NCBI GenBank assembly: GCA_010094045.1
Contig: ML986615.1
Coordinates: 248,001-312,000, forward strand
DNA: 64,000 bases
DNA from: Lojkania enalia
Lineage: Eukaryota; Ascomycota; Dothideomycetes; Pleosporales
Reading direction: 5' to 3'
Every line of letters begins with the position of its first letter. The first letter of the stretch is position 1. The position numbers were made by a program, and so were the translations under genes. The notes under the pieces were generated by a model. It was not told where the DNA came from, ran no database searches, and saw nothing but the letters and a program-made list of their open reading frames with translations. Below, in pieces: positions 26,030 to 38,365 of this stretch.

Positions 26030-29000
26030 GCATACACACATACTTGCCTGTGTTCTTGCCGGGCGGGCCCCTGGGCAACGGCCGAGAGAAAGGTGAACCA
26101 GCCATCTCAAGTACACTGTACATATCCGGAGTGTGGACGCAACTGCGTAGCTCTCTCCCGAGGTTCGCCCTCGCTCCAACGACCCTTCTCATTAGCCTTC
26201 CCTCTTCGGCCCCCACCCGCTCCCCGCGATCAACGCCAGATCCGCTCGGTAACAGCCTTAGAACAAGCACCCGCCAGCTCAGCGCTGTTGGTGAGCCAAG
26301 CTTTCGCTCGTGCACGGCTAACGAGCACCAAAAGCGGAAGGCTGATCTCCACACCCTGAAACTGGGCATGAACTGGCCCGACCGGAGTGGCTGCGTTGCC
26401 TGATGCGGGAAGAGAGGGGTGGCGCCACGCCGCCATTGGCCGCGATAGATTGCGTTCCCACCGGGCCCACAGGAGGGCCATATCGACCACTGGGGGTGCA
26501 CTGCACTGTACGCTCAACCCATCGCTGCTCCCCAGATGCACTGACTCCCACAGCCTGTCGAGGCCCGGTCTGGGGAACATGGCTGGCTGTCCCGCTGGGG
26601 GAGGCTGCGTCATGCAGCTGCTGGGAGACATCCAACCTCTGCGCCTATATTGGTGACGGTGCCTCCGCTCTCTAGGACACGGGAGACAGGACAGCGACTT
26701 GTAACGTCGACGGAGCCCTTCAGTCCAGGACCCACCTAGTATCGCGTGCTGCTTCGCCCGACATCCGAGGGCAAGTCGCTATGCGCTGCGTGCGTATACT
26801 CCACACACCCTGCTCCATCTCTGTTGAGTCGAGCAATCTCCTTCCCTAATCTACTTCGCGCTGATTTTATTTAGAAGGGCACCTGGCTGGCTAGCTCCAT
26901 CCATTCGGGCCCCGAAAACCAACTTGCAACGACGATAGCCTGCGAGAACCACTGCACAAGCCTGCCCGTTGGAATGACGAGTAACGGCCGCTGCAGCACT
27001 CGTGGTGCAATAGCAGTGTACTCTGCTCCATTCACTCTGGTAGTCGGAATAGACAGCTCGCCTGCTTCTTGAGCGGCTGAAGTGATTCGTACTAGTGCAC
27101 AGCCTCACAAGGCTTGTGATTCGTTGCTCGAAGAATACCAGAATCGTATTCACTGTAGCACAACAGCTTTTCTTGGGACAAGACCCTTCATTTATTTATA
27201 TCAATCGCACGTGTGCCTCTGAACATTGGATCCTCGCAAGGTTGAACGCGAGGAACGCGACGGCGGAGTGGATACGAATTCGGCAGATCATTGATAGCAG
27301 GTAGGCAGGACACGTCTTCTCGTTTCTATGCATAGCAACGCTCCATAGGACACTATACCATCAATTCATCGAGAATTGAACTTGTGTAAATGATTTTAAT
27401 TCGAGTGAAACAGTGTGCCGACCGGCAAAACTTGCTCCCGGCTGATGGGTGAGCTGACGTGGTGACACTATTGGATTTTGGAGCCGAACCCCAGGACAGA
27501 TGAAGTGCAGGCTCCTCTCTGGCTCTGGGAGGCTGAGACATCATTGTTACAACCGTTGTACGTCAGTCCTTTCGCTACTGGGACGGCGGCTCCCAAGCAC
27601 CCAGGGCTCGCTCGACAAATTTCCACTTACGCCAATCCATGGTTAATAAAGATCCCAGCAAGCGTTACGCAACATGAAGCTGGCACAATCGTATGTGTCC
27701 CCGAGTACCGGCTGCTATCGTCTCTGCATGTTCTAATCTCGAGACCTCGTGCTCTACCACACCATCTATATCACCTGCATGCATTAATCCGAAAGAGAAG
27801 GCTTCTGGAAGCTTCCCACCACGTGGATAAATTCCGTCCGACATCGTATCGACGACGGCATGACGACTAATTCTTGGCTAATATATTTGAGTTCTTATTT
27901 GTTATCTTCAGCGTGGATATTGGAAAGCCCAATGGCGGGTCAGAGACAGGCATCGATGATTTAGGCTCACTCGCCCTTGCTCGAAGGTTGGTCGGCAGTG
28001 TTCGTAGAGGGCCATATAGCTTTTTGGTTCGTTCTGCTCTGATCGCATTCCAGGAATGATACACGGAAACGCCAGATCCAGTCCAGAACCATGATCTCGG
28101 GTTTTCGTTGCGCCAGCCCTGGATGCGTTTCTCCCATTTTTTTTTTTTTTAGGGTCACCATTTTTATCTTGTCAGCTCTATGCTGTAGCCTTAACATGCA
28201 CTGTACTAATAATTGAAAGCTTATCGTTACGATAGCTAGGGGTCAACACAAAATCCCAAGGACGGCGAAAGGCCATGAAGAAGTGCCTCAACGTTGGCAA
28301 AACACGGCCGTCATATTTTCAAGCACTACCAGCCCATCAAATTTTATCACATGAAACTTGATACTTGGCGGAAGTAAAGCCACACCCTATCTAGTCAAAA
28401 CTCGTGGCAGCCAGCCTTGTAAACGTGGCTCAAATACGAACAGCGCACAAAAAATCTTCCATTCTGCTCAAGCGGTCTACAGCTGAAACACATACTCCGT
28501 GTCAATAAGGCGGATAATCCCCCTGGCCACATCTTAGTCTTCCGGAACCCCACATGGCGTATTCAGCAACTAGTTATCGTTGATGTTGTAGGGCGGGCCT
28601 AAATCTTACTAAGGGGTGCAGGAGGCAGATGCAGTCTGCAACTTAGCTACGCCCCAGGCGCCCTGCTATGAGAGTTTCCATCCGTCTCGATGAGATAAGA
28701 TGAGATAGGAGACGGAAGAGTCGGCTTGGGCTTTAGTAACGATGCATATCTATCAATAAAGGAATACATACATACCATATGTTACATATTTGGGCTAAGG
28801 TTGCATTAGCGTTGTTGAGATTCCTATCCTGCATAAACAGCTTCGTAAGTACCTTAGTAGTACATGCGTACCGCGGGCGCGAAGAAGAAAAAAGCAACGA
28901 GTTACGTCCTCAGGGTCCATGACCAAAAGTCCTCTAGCAAACAGAGGCGTCCACCAGTTCGCCGACGTCGGGCTTCTTAGCACAGGAGCGAGTAGGCGTT

Positions 29001-29642
29001 GGCGAGCGGGGAGGTCATGTGCGTTGCGGTGTGGCTGTCGAGCAAGCGTCCTCGTTCCGAGCTTCTGAGTGGCTTCCGGTTTTCGTTTCTCCTTGTCGTG
29101 AGATGTGGGTGTGTGCATATGCGGTACGTACTTATGAAATGCGATGGATGCGCACCCGAGCCGTGCACTCATCACGTGAGTCGCGAATAGGTTGGGGAGG
29201 GAAGGTTGTCGCGGTAGGGCTGAATGCAATCGGCTGTTATGCTTCCTTGCATAATTCCTACACACGAAGAAGGATCGCACTTTGCGTTCTGGAGCCGCCG
29301 GTCTCTCGATTTGTTATAATTAGCGCTCGGTTTCACTTGTTCACCTCTGACTACGAATCCTTTTAGATAATTATCTCGAGCGGGCGCGCGTACGTACGTA
29401 GTCGTCCACACCAACCCACATGACACTAACTCACAACACACACGGTTCGCTTATTAAATGCACGCATCTGACGTTGAGAGCAACCTGCAGATTGGTATTC
29501 CTTTTTTTTCTTCCTCGGCGAATATACCGGGCGGCTAGGGTCTTGGCGAGCAAGTCTAAAGGTAAGGGAACGGGTGATATGTGTAAGGGGCGATGCGGAA
29601 TGTAAGTAAGCTGGCTATCGTGAATAGATAGAGTGGTCCTCC

Positions 29643-29673
29643 GGGGGGGTTTTTTTTTTTTTTTTTTTTTTTT
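29643..29673. repeat. G7-T24 homopolymer at gap edge
   Basis: Seven G followed by 24 T run directly into the N block. The gap probably reflects failure to resolve this homopolymer. Confidence 0.9.
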
Positions 29674-29763
29674 NNNNNNNNNNNNNNNNNNNNNNNNNNN
29701 NNNNNNNNNNNNNNNNNNNNNNNNNNNNNNNNNNNNNNNNNNNNNNNNNNNNNNNNNNNNNNN
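29674..29763. other. Assembly gap (90 N)
   Basis: Ninety consecutive undetermined bases. The real length is unknown. Confidence 0.99.
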
Positions 29764-30310
29764 ACTGTTGTGGCGAACTGGCGCGGTTGTGTGTGGGTGC
29801 TGGAGCTGGGCATGGCAGGGCATCGTCCTGACGGCGTGGGAGTCAGTAGCCGAGATCCCTCATCATCTTTCCGTTCTTCCTTCTTGGCCGCCCTTAGTAC
29901 CTGCTCAGGCCTTAGGCTGATAACTTTCTAATTCTAAATGATTGGAACTGGCAGCCGATTCTTGTTATAACGAGGTGTCGGCTTTACATCCTAAAGTAAG
30001 CGAAAAGATGGAAGTGTGTCTGGCACTATGGGTTCGGTGGGTGGATGGGTGGTGGCGCGTGTTGTCGGTGTTGCCTATGTTGTGGTTGAATGGGACTTGT
30101 AGGTAGATATACGCCCGGCCGTTCTTATGATAGGGTTGAAAAGATAGTATTAAGGGTCTTTTGGAAGCTAGGGTAGTACGGTACTATGCTAGACACGATG
30201 CAGGAAGTGGTCTGTAGGAATTGGCACTGTGCATATATTGAAGAGTAGTGATTGGGTTTGCTGAAGACTAGATGCCACAGGAAAAGATAAACGTAGTAGA
30301 TTAATGCATT

Positions 30311-30553
30311 GACACTCTACAGGAGATAACCTGCAGGGTCTGCTACTCGATATGTATTGATGAATGATGATTATGTCCTGGAGGACCACCTAGAGTATGG
30401 GAAGCATATGAAGCTTCCGCCCATCGCATCATAAATCTGTGAAACCTCCTCCGCCAATCGCACGGAACGCCCAAGATAAGTATACTGACACACTAGACAC
30501 TCTGCAGGAGCCACTTTGCAGGAGCCACTTTGCAGGGTCCGCTACTCGATATA
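30311..30553. repeat. Diverged direct repeat, two copies
   Basis: Copy 1 (30311-30352) and copy 2 (30496-30552) share GACACTCT..CAGGAG, then TGCAGGGTC-GCTACTCGATAT. Copy 2 has an internal doubling of TGCAGGAGCCACTT. Both are followed by TGATGAT-type sequence. Confidence 0.75.
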
Positions 30554-30966
30554 GAGTAGTGATGATCAAGTTCCGTTTGCCTATTGCATGAATATTATAT
30601 CAAGCCTTGTCAAAGTCGTCCGGCATCTCCTACTCCATCCTCTTATCGCTCTCATCATCATCTGAAGGCGTGCATTCACCCTCTTCAATCAAATCAAGGG
30701 TCTAGTCTAGTTGTTGTTTCCAGAAGTCATCTCCAAAGTCGATCTTACCAGATGCCTGGAATCGCTTGAGCTTTGCCTATTGGGAAAACGATCGTATGTA
30801 CCAATCGTCTCGCTCCCTTTCCACTATTTGTGGTGTTCGCTAGGCGAATTCCCGACAATCGTGTTGAGGGAATGCCGATACTTCATGGCCCTCCTCTTCT
30901 CCAGCCTTTTCTCTATGCAGCTGTTTCTGGCTCTTAGCGTCTAAACCAGCACGGTGTGCTTTTTGT

Positions 30967-32420
30967 TTATCTCTGTGAGCCCAGGCAATGTGCCTGCAGC
31001 TCGTTCTTCAGACAACAGTCCAACGAAACGGAGGTGACCATGCTGGCGGCTTGGATGTTGAGGCCCTCTACACCACTCTTCGTCGTAGCTAACGGCATCG
31101 TAAACTCACCGAATTCGTTCTGGAAACGATTGATTTTCTCTTCTCGAATCAAGATATTGACCCTCCCATGGATTCTCTGGGTGATATCCAACTCGGCACC
31201 TATCCTTCCTAGGGCGATATGTACCAAGTCGAGGAGCCTACACCACTTAGGGAATATGTAGGCCTTTTTTGGCCTTCTTAGGGGTCTTTTTGCTTGCAGT
31301 ATTCCTGGATCTGTTCGCACATGCGCGTCAGCCGCTCGCTGAACCTCCAATCGTCCTTCAACGCCTCTAACACCAGTTTCCACTCCTGCCTCTCGAGGGG
31401 CTTGTTTAGTGTGTTCTCATTCCACAGGCCGAGAGTAGGATGGTACACGAGCTGGCGGTGGAAACGGCTCTATTGCCTGGCGTCGAGCGGCTTGTCTTGG
31501 ATGACAAAGGTTACAACTTGACCGGAGTCATCCTCCGTTGTGATCATGAAGTTCTGGTCAGGTGCGTACTTGTGGCGGTATTTCATAGTTATATTCAGCT
31601 CAAGATCCGGGAAGTCGTCCATGTCTTCTTTGAATCGTCTTAACATCCATAGTTGCAGAAGGTAGTTGAGCCGCTTTTGTTGTGACGGCATGGAAAAGGA
31701 AAATCGGTTGCCAGGCTCGATGAAGGCTTAACACTGTAAGTGCATGACCACAGATTTGAAACAGAGAACCCACCTCATCGAAGACTTCCTCGTAGCAGAG
31801 CGGCCTAGTACCAAGAAGGGTGCGGCTTGTGCCAATGTCCGTCCTAGCATTCCCGAAAGACAATCCGGCAGGAAGACGTTTTAGGTCCGTGTCAATATAA
31901 GAGACAGTCTTAGTCAGAAGGGAGTTACAGTTGATTGCGTGAGTAGCCATGGAAATGAGTCTAGGACTTGATTTACGTTGAAGGTTTCACAAACGACATG
32001 TAGAGCCGACCTATCCGTCCCTACTTAATTTTGGGGACAGCTTCTTCATTCGCCATTAAGTTATAGGAAGATGCAATGACGTTTGATTTCGGACAACGGT
32101 GGGAGCGAGTTTCTTGAGTGGCATTGCGAATTTGTACTTTGAATGTACAAAGAGCGTATTCAGTCTTGGAAGAGAACAGTCCCACTGCTCGAGCTGTTGT
32201 TTCCAATGGTCCATCAATGATGTTGGGACCGAAATGAGAGCGAGTGTAGAGTGTCGGGCTCCTCTCTCAAGAGATTATCAATGATGAGCGACTTTTTTCC
32301 ATGGCCCACGCCGTCTGCGATCAGGCCTTCATAGGTATCCTTGTCTACTTTCCAATGTCGAATCTTTCCTAGGCCCGCCTTTTGCATATGGAGCAGTTCC
32401 TTTGTTCATTCAAGTGGAGT
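30967..32420 (-). pseudogene. Decayed SNF2-family helicase gene
   Basis: SNF2/Rad5-like ATPase motifs are readable on the minus strand in the right order but in different frames. GLIADGVGHGKKSLI at about 32322-32283 corresponds to the motif I region, normally GxGKT. LALISVPTSLMDHWKQQLEQWD at about 32260-32190 corresponds to motif Ia. LWMLRRFKEDMDDFPDLEL near 31655-31600 matches the LMLRR segment after the DEAH lobe. TTKSGVEGLNIQAASMV near 31080-31030 and ELQAHCLGSQR near 30998-30967 match motifs V and VI. Frameshifts separate these blocks, and the P-loop has HGKK rather than GKT. The living family remodels chromatin or acts in DNA repair. No other gene in the neighbourhood relates to it. The limits are approximate. 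Confidence 0.75.
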
Positions 32421-34365
32421 AGTTACTTGGGGCGGCTCAGAGAGGAAAATGGTCTTTTTGATAAAGTCTTGCACCTTATCGATTTCTTTTCGTAATAGGG
32501 ACTAGACCTCTTAGTATCATTTGGGCTTTTCCCGGGCTTTCTTCGCCTTTCTCTTTCTAAACTTCTTTGAAGGCATCCATATACTTATTGTCATCTCCTT
32601 GATCATGTCTTCGAGGAAATTTTTAGGGATGCTCATGGTGCAAGCTAGTTCTGGGGTGCCTCAGATAATTCCGTAATTCCGATAAATGTCCCTAGTGAGT
32701 GCTGAGGTGAAAGAAACTTTCTGGTCTTGATGCTATCTTTAGGCCCTAGGGAATCAAAAGGTACCCTAGAGGATGTGATAGGCTCGATGAGCTTCGTGAG
32801 CGGGTGCTAGGGCTGTGGTAGATCGCTGGGTAGAAATCTTTTTGTTTTAATCCAATTTTCTGGCCCCAGAGGATGAGGAGTGAGCTGTTGGAGTATTGGT
32901 ATTAGAAGCGAATGTGGCAGGGATTTATAGGTTAGTCTTAGCATACGTCTTTGTATATTAGTTTACTCATACATTCACTCCGCACTTTGCTTATTATTGC
33001 TTATTATGTTAGAAATTTATACACTGGACCACTCTTAAGTACCTGCTTCACATATTAATGGCTAAGGCTCTAAATATAATAATATTGTAGGCTAACAGCT
33101 TATCCACTCTGTAGTTTGCTTCTGTGGTGAGAGGCGAATCTTGTCTCAGGGAGGGAGATGAGGAGCTGAACTGCTTGATTGAAGATGGCCAGTGGGCCAT
33201 ATTTATGTACATGGAAAAGGGATATATCAGCTGATATCCAGCGTGATATCCAGCGTGATATCGACCGTGATATCGTACGACGATATCTGATACAGCTCGG
33301 CAGGCTTGCCAAAATCCCATGACAGCTTCTATCATCATTATAAAATTTATGCACTACACGGCTTAATATATCTGCTCCAGTCAGTAACATATAATATTCT
33401 AAATAACTTGACAAGTCCACATGACAGTCAGATGTCGTTTAGTCCCTATCCTTAGCTCTCTAGGGCACCCTAGGTGTCTCTGTATCTGACTATCCAGCCT
33501 AGGTTTCATTTTAGTGGCTTTCGCTATCGGGCCTACGGTTTGCAGACTTAATATGTTGAGGCAATCTATAAATATAAAGAAAATAGATGATAGCCAACAC
33601 ACTACTGGAACTAGCATTCCTGAACTATTCCGCAATGATATTTCGAATGATCTTCGTTTGTTTGCTCAGCATCTTCACCCGCGTTTCTAGCCACGAGTCC
33701 AGATGCTTACCATGTCGAGATCCTTGTTTTGTGTGTCAATGCTGTTGAGTCTAGAGAATACGGATATCCTGCTTCTTCATTATATTACGTGTCCATCCTA
33801 TCCATATATTCATAGGAAGGTAGAGAACAAAGCTGGATGTATCATTTCGTTCGATGTGGTGAAGATCAGTACAAACCACGACTAGAAGCAAATATATGAC
33901 GAGGTAGAGGTTTAACCTGCGAGCTTTGTTGATCTGAGGACTGCTTGGAAGGAAAGCGAGCTATCAACGGAGACGTGGTGGTTTTGTGCAAGCTGAAAGA
34001 ATTGCAGTCGGGGAATACGCTACTGTGACTAAGAAAGCATAAGAGGTTGCGGAGAAAATTACATGTTTGGTATATTGAACTTGAGTCTAAGCGATAGTCA
34101 AGCGCAATACGAAGGAGATGGACGGAATCGGTAAACCTTGTGGGGTCTTTCGGCCATAAGCTATACTTCCGCCGGACCTTTCGTGTCAATCTAGATTTAG
34201 CACTCTTCCTTGCATATGCTTAGGATATACTACCATTATGGACACTCCTAATGTCTTGTATTCAAAATCTGATAAGGCATTTCGAGACATTTGCTCGTGC
34301 CTAGCTAAGTTAAATCACCCACGCCAGTTTCCTGTTTATCAAGCTGTACTCAGCAAAATATGCAT
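32421..34365. other. AT-rich region downstream of the sugar transporter
   Basis: No supported gene. It contains a short 12-bp tandem array of GATATC sites. The minus-strand frames around 33.1-33.4 kb reflect that repeat and are not credible proteins. Confidence 0.5.
33232..33287. repeat. 12-bp tandem array with GATATC palindromes
   Basis: Two exact units of TGATATCCAGCG are followed by a third with two changes (TGATATCGACCG), then TGATATCGTACGA and CGATATC. GATATC thus occurs five times in 56 bp, the first four at an exact 12-bp spacing. Confidence 0.9.
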
Positions 34366-36266
34366 CTAGACCGCTTCAGTCCTGTGCTCCTTTGCTTCAG
34401 CCACGGCCTGTTTTTCCTGTTCGATAACCTTGCTAATACTAGCTCTTGCTTCGCCTTTCGCTTGCGCGTTTGTAACTTCTTCAATTTCCCTGTCAAGACG
34501 TGAATTACCTTTCTTCGTCTGCCATGCGTGTGGGCCGTCCTTGCTGAATAGAATTTCGATTTCTTCAATGGTCTTTCCGCAGGTCTGTGTTATACTGTGA
34601 GACACCAAGTGGTGCCACGAGAGCAAAAGGGGAACTTACTTCGGGATACGTGAACCAAAACTGGATGGCGCCACCAAGGCAAAGAGCTCCAAAAACAATG
34701 AAGAGTTTCCACTTGATGTTGAGGAAGGCGGGAGGGATGAAGAGACCAATGGCAAAGTTAAATAACCAGTTACCGATAGCAGCAATCCCCATACCCCATG
34801 CTCGAGTCTCTAGGGACCATACCTCCGCAGCATAGACCCAGCAAATAGGTGCCAGGGTCAAGGCGTAGATAATGATAAGCAGATATGAGAATGCAATGAC
34901 GGTATGAGCGGGGGGGCCAGTTACCCGCATGACAACGTTGGCGTTGCCTTCTACACCACCTTTAGTGCGTTAGCAACGGCATTAGTCGTGGAAGTGGTAG
35001 TTCCTACCTGGTACATATTCATAATGAGCACCCAATGTCCCGCCAACTACGAAATGACAAAAACCCATTGCAATTGCGCCCCAGACCAATAAAGTCCTCC
35101 GACCAATCTTGTCAACGAAGAAAAACATGATTGTAGAAAAGATAATGAACAGTGCGTATTGGACACCAGATGAGATCAAGTTGACGTTACCCTTCAAGTC
35201 GGCCATATAGAAGATGTACACGACATAGTACGTCATCACATTGGCCCCAGACAGCTGCTGCCAGGCTTGCACCGAGAATCCTGCCATTGTCCTGCGCCAC
35301 ATGCCATTGTAGACGAACTTCCTCCAGCCTTTCGGTGCTTGCCGCTCAGCAGTCAGAACGGTAATGATTTCCTCGTATTCTGCGATGACATAGGGGTCGT
35401 CGAGATTGCCGTTCGCTTGGATATTAGCGAGGACATGGATGGCTTCTTCAGTTCGGTCCACTTTGGCAAGCCAACGAGGCGACCTTGGGAGGAAGGGAAG
35501 ACCAAGCATCAATAATACGCAGGGTACAAATTGGATACCCCAGGCCGTGCGGAAAGACGCTGTTTCTCCGGGGATGAATTTGCAACCGTAACCGATGAAG
35601 TACCTAAGCAAGGTTAATCAGGGTTGTGCGAACAAGCATATTTGATTTGCTTGCGTACATAAATAAGATTCCCCATTCGATTGCCAGTTGCTGGATGATA
35701 ATGATCGCACCGCGCTGGCTGTGTTTTGAGATTTCGGCTAGGTAAACCGGCACTTGAGAGGATGTGATTCCGACTGTCACACCGTTTAAGACACGGCCAG
35801 CGATGAGCATACCTCGGCCATTGCAGGCGACTTGGATCGCAGTTCCAACGAGCCACCACAAGCATGCGAACATGAGTGAGTCGCGGCGACCGATCTTGTC
35901 GGAGACGGGACCGGCCATGATAGAGCCTACAACCGATCCTGCTGCAAGAGCAGAGCCAATGGCACCCTGGGCCACACCGGAGGGATTGTCGAAGTAATCA
36001 CTGCAGGTTACGGTTAGTCCGATTCAATGGAGTGGGGTTACATTGCATGTAGAGCCAGAGCACGATAAACACGTAAATGTTGTCGCGCGAACATTCTTAG
36101 AGTGAATTGATGGCTCTAAGAAGGCTCGAAGGACTTACAGATACTGATCAGTGCCGATAATGGCGCTCATCGACGAGATATCGAAACCAAACAGCATGCC
36201 GCCCATAGTGGCGATAATGGCAAGGAAGTAGACATTGTAGATTTTCGGCAAGGTTGGGAGCCCCAT
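34366..36266 (-). CDS. MFS sugar transporter (sugar porter family)
   Basis: Five exons (36266-36139, 36000-35659, 35603-35008, 34959-34640, 34584-34366) encode 534 residues. Introns are 138, 55, 48 and 55 bp. The product is a 12-helix plasma-membrane hexose or disaccharide:H+ symporter. Family marks are MGLPTLPKIYNVYFLA then GGMLFGFDISSMS (helix 1), DKIGRRDSL (loop 2-3), SQVPVYLAEISKHSQRGA (after helix 4), LPRSPRWLAKVDR (end of helix 6), WQQLSGANVMTYY (helix 7), DKIGRRTLL (loop 8-9) and PICWVYAAEVWSLETRAWG (helix 10-11). The C-terminal tail has the usual GKTIEEIEILF followed by a charged helix. An upstream in-frame ATG at 36344 would add 26 residues; the chosen ATG matches where family members usually begin. 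No catabolic enzyme lies adjacent, so the sugar is unknown. Confidence 0.92.
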
Positions 36267-38267
36267 GCTGCTGATTGGAAGCTTTCTCAGTCGAACGGGG
36301 AGATGATTGAGAGATTTCGCCTGTCGCATGAGGGAGACGGCCATGATACTCCATATATACAATCTGGGGAAAAGCTTTGGGTCCCCATACCTTTCCCCAC
36401 TAGAACTATTGCCCCATTGATACCCTAGCTACTGTCTTGGGTGCTGGTTAATTGCAGGCCGAGGTGCATGCTCAGTAGACCGTATTATTAGCTCGTTCGC
36501 CGAGTTGTGTTCCCTTGCTTTTCATGTCGCTGATTGTTGGGACACTGGGATATAATGAGGCGAGCTATGTGGTCGGGCAATTCTTATTGGTGGAACAATT
36601 TCTAGAAGAAAGAAAATAAGACTTGTAGACGTCTCTATCCCGCGTTCCCGCAATGTGGCGCATCCTTGATTTAACGGCGTCCTGCTTCCCTAAGAGCATG
36701 ATTCGACGTAGTGTTTAAGTCGGCCGCGACGTACGGTTGGCGTTACAATTTGAGCCGAGCCACGGCGTTCATAGGCTGGCTTGCGTTGCACCAAAAGTTG
36801 CAATGGAGCCAGAATTTCCGATTTTGATAAGGCTTCCGCTGTTGAGGGTGTTCCTGTTGGCTGTGGAAGCTTGTGCAAGTGGGGATCACGCAGCCTCACG
36901 TCCGACGTCATACGTGATGGACTAACCTTCATCCCGTCTGGTAATGAAACTTTGCGAGAGAGCCAAAACGATTTGAAGTATTCCGTCAGTTGCTAACGCT
37001 ATAATGAATGTTTTGCCCCGGGCCGCTGTTGATCGCGGAGATTATTTTTATCGAACAGTGAAGAAATGGAACGGTCAGTATATTGAGGCGAACCTTGAAG
37101 TGTTGTAAACCTAACTCCACTCCAAAGATGATTCTAAGCTTTCTGACGGAACATCCAAAAATTGAAAAGACCCACTTTAGTCCGTGACAGGGAGTAAAAC
37201 GAGCCCAAGTACAAGCCTGGTCTCGGAAGCATAAGCCTAGCCTCTGAAAATCGATACGTTCTGGCGGGAAAAAACCGGTGGCTCCACATGTAGTTACGAC
37301 AAATAACCGGTCGATCTAATACGCGGTCTTAAAATGTTAAGATTCAGACCGCATTTCCACTAATGAGAAATTAGCCCTTTGTTTCTTAGCTTTCATGCTA
37401 ACGCATGCTCGTACCGCACCCAAGACTGCACAAAGACATCTGCGCATATGTACAAAAGCTCTCCCGACCTAAGAAGAACTACGTTTGGATAGACGGGTAG
37501 CTGTCTCAAAACTATGTGCCTGTTGAACTCAACTCTCCGGTCTCGAGCGGCGCGTAGATGCCGACAGCTCTTGAGCTTGTTGAACGTATAACCAACAGAA
37601 GACTCCGCTAAAAGAGACCCTGTCCTGTCAATGAATTTTGTTCGAAAGGGCCTATAGACTGCCTTCTACTTGCACCAAAATGGAGCAACGCTCGCGTCAT
37701 ACACTGAGGTGCGCGAACCATGGTCAGGGTTATGCTTCTAACCGGGTAACTGGATGTTAACTGAGTTTGGGGCTGTGGAAACCAGGATCCTGACAGTTCC
37801 AGCACGGCGGTACACGGTTCTCTTGCTGATCGGCGATGCCAGGAGGTCAATATCGTTGTAACTCTTAGATGCTCTCCCCGTAATCGCAGCTTATAAGCAT
37901 GAGTCAAGATCGAAAGCCATACGTCTGGAGCGTTCCCGGTCGACTGTCTAGAAGAAGCTAGTGGATAGACCTTACTCATGCGTTATTTTCATCAACATTT
38001 CATCTAGACATCCTCAGGATGGGATATATCGGGATTACATAGTTTTTGGCGCGCGGATGGCTCTTTTCTATTCCGACAACTAGCGTGGAAAATTGACTTC
38101 AGATAATTATGGTCACACCGGATCTCCGCCGATTTACTGTGAATCAGGGAGACTAGCGAGCGTTCTATTAGCACTCATAATCATTTCATTCAAACAATTT
38201 CATTGCTATATAAGTACATATCCTGACAAAACTTTATCCAATCACATATTACGGTGACTTGAAAATC
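36267..38267. other. Gene-free stretch between sugar transporter and tRNA
   Basis: Two kb without a recognisable gene. A 123-codon minus-strand frame (37608-37979) starts with ATG but shows no domain, signal or splice partners. The part next to the transporter start must hold its promoter. Confidence 0.5.
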
Positions 38268-38356
38268 GGTCTTGTGGTCTAGTGGTATGATTCTCGCTTA
38301 GGGTTGGAACCTGAGCTGCTTGCGAGAGGCCCCGCGTTCGAATCGCGGCAAGACCC
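38268..38356 (+). tRNA. tRNA-Pro (AGG), with intron
   Basis: Acceptor stem GGTCTTG pairs with CAAGACC. The anticodon stem CTCGC/GCGAG closes a loop reading TTAGGG plus T with anticodon AGG. A 17-nt intron sits one base 3' of the anticodon, the standard eukaryotic position, and contains CCT that can pair with the anticodon. The T arm is CCGCG-TTCGAAT-CGCGG. The discriminator base is C. Confidence 0.95.
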
Positions 38357-38359
38357 ACA

Positions 38360-38365
38360 TTTTTT
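38360..38365 (+). terminator. RNA polymerase III terminator
   Basis: A run of six T starts four bases after the tRNA-Pro discriminator base, the normal Pol III stop signal. Confidence 0.8.

Larger units (their letters stand above)
24335..28790. other. Long GC-rich gene-free region with microsatellites
   Basis: About 4.5 kb downstream of the AflR-type gene. Many frames stay open on both strands because stops are rare, but they overlap each other, lack family resemblance and have no coherent splice pattern. Two microsatellites and a T14 run (28137-28150) are present. The first few hundred bases are probably the regulator's 3' UTR. A noncoding transcript cannot be excluded. Confidence 0.5.
28791..30966. 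other. Gene-free region around the assembly gap
   Basis: No supported gene on either strand. The region contains homopolymer runs, an N gap and a diverged direct repeat near 30.3-30.55 kb. Part of a gene could be hidden in the gap. Confidence 0.5.

Noticed and set aside
25845..26501. 218-codon minus-strand frame
   Set aside because: It runs through the TCCA microsatellite and lacks any recognisable domain.
30311..30553. CRISPR-like repeat
   Set aside because: There are only two diverged copies in a eukaryotic genome, with no regular spacers.
35604..35658. Possible GC-AG intron in the sugar transporter
   Set aside because: A GCAAGC donor is present, but a GT donor a few bases earlier gives the same protein with a canonical intron.
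37608..37979. 123-codon minus-strand frame
   Set aside because: It starts with ATG but no domain, membrane segment or homology was recognised; likely chance.
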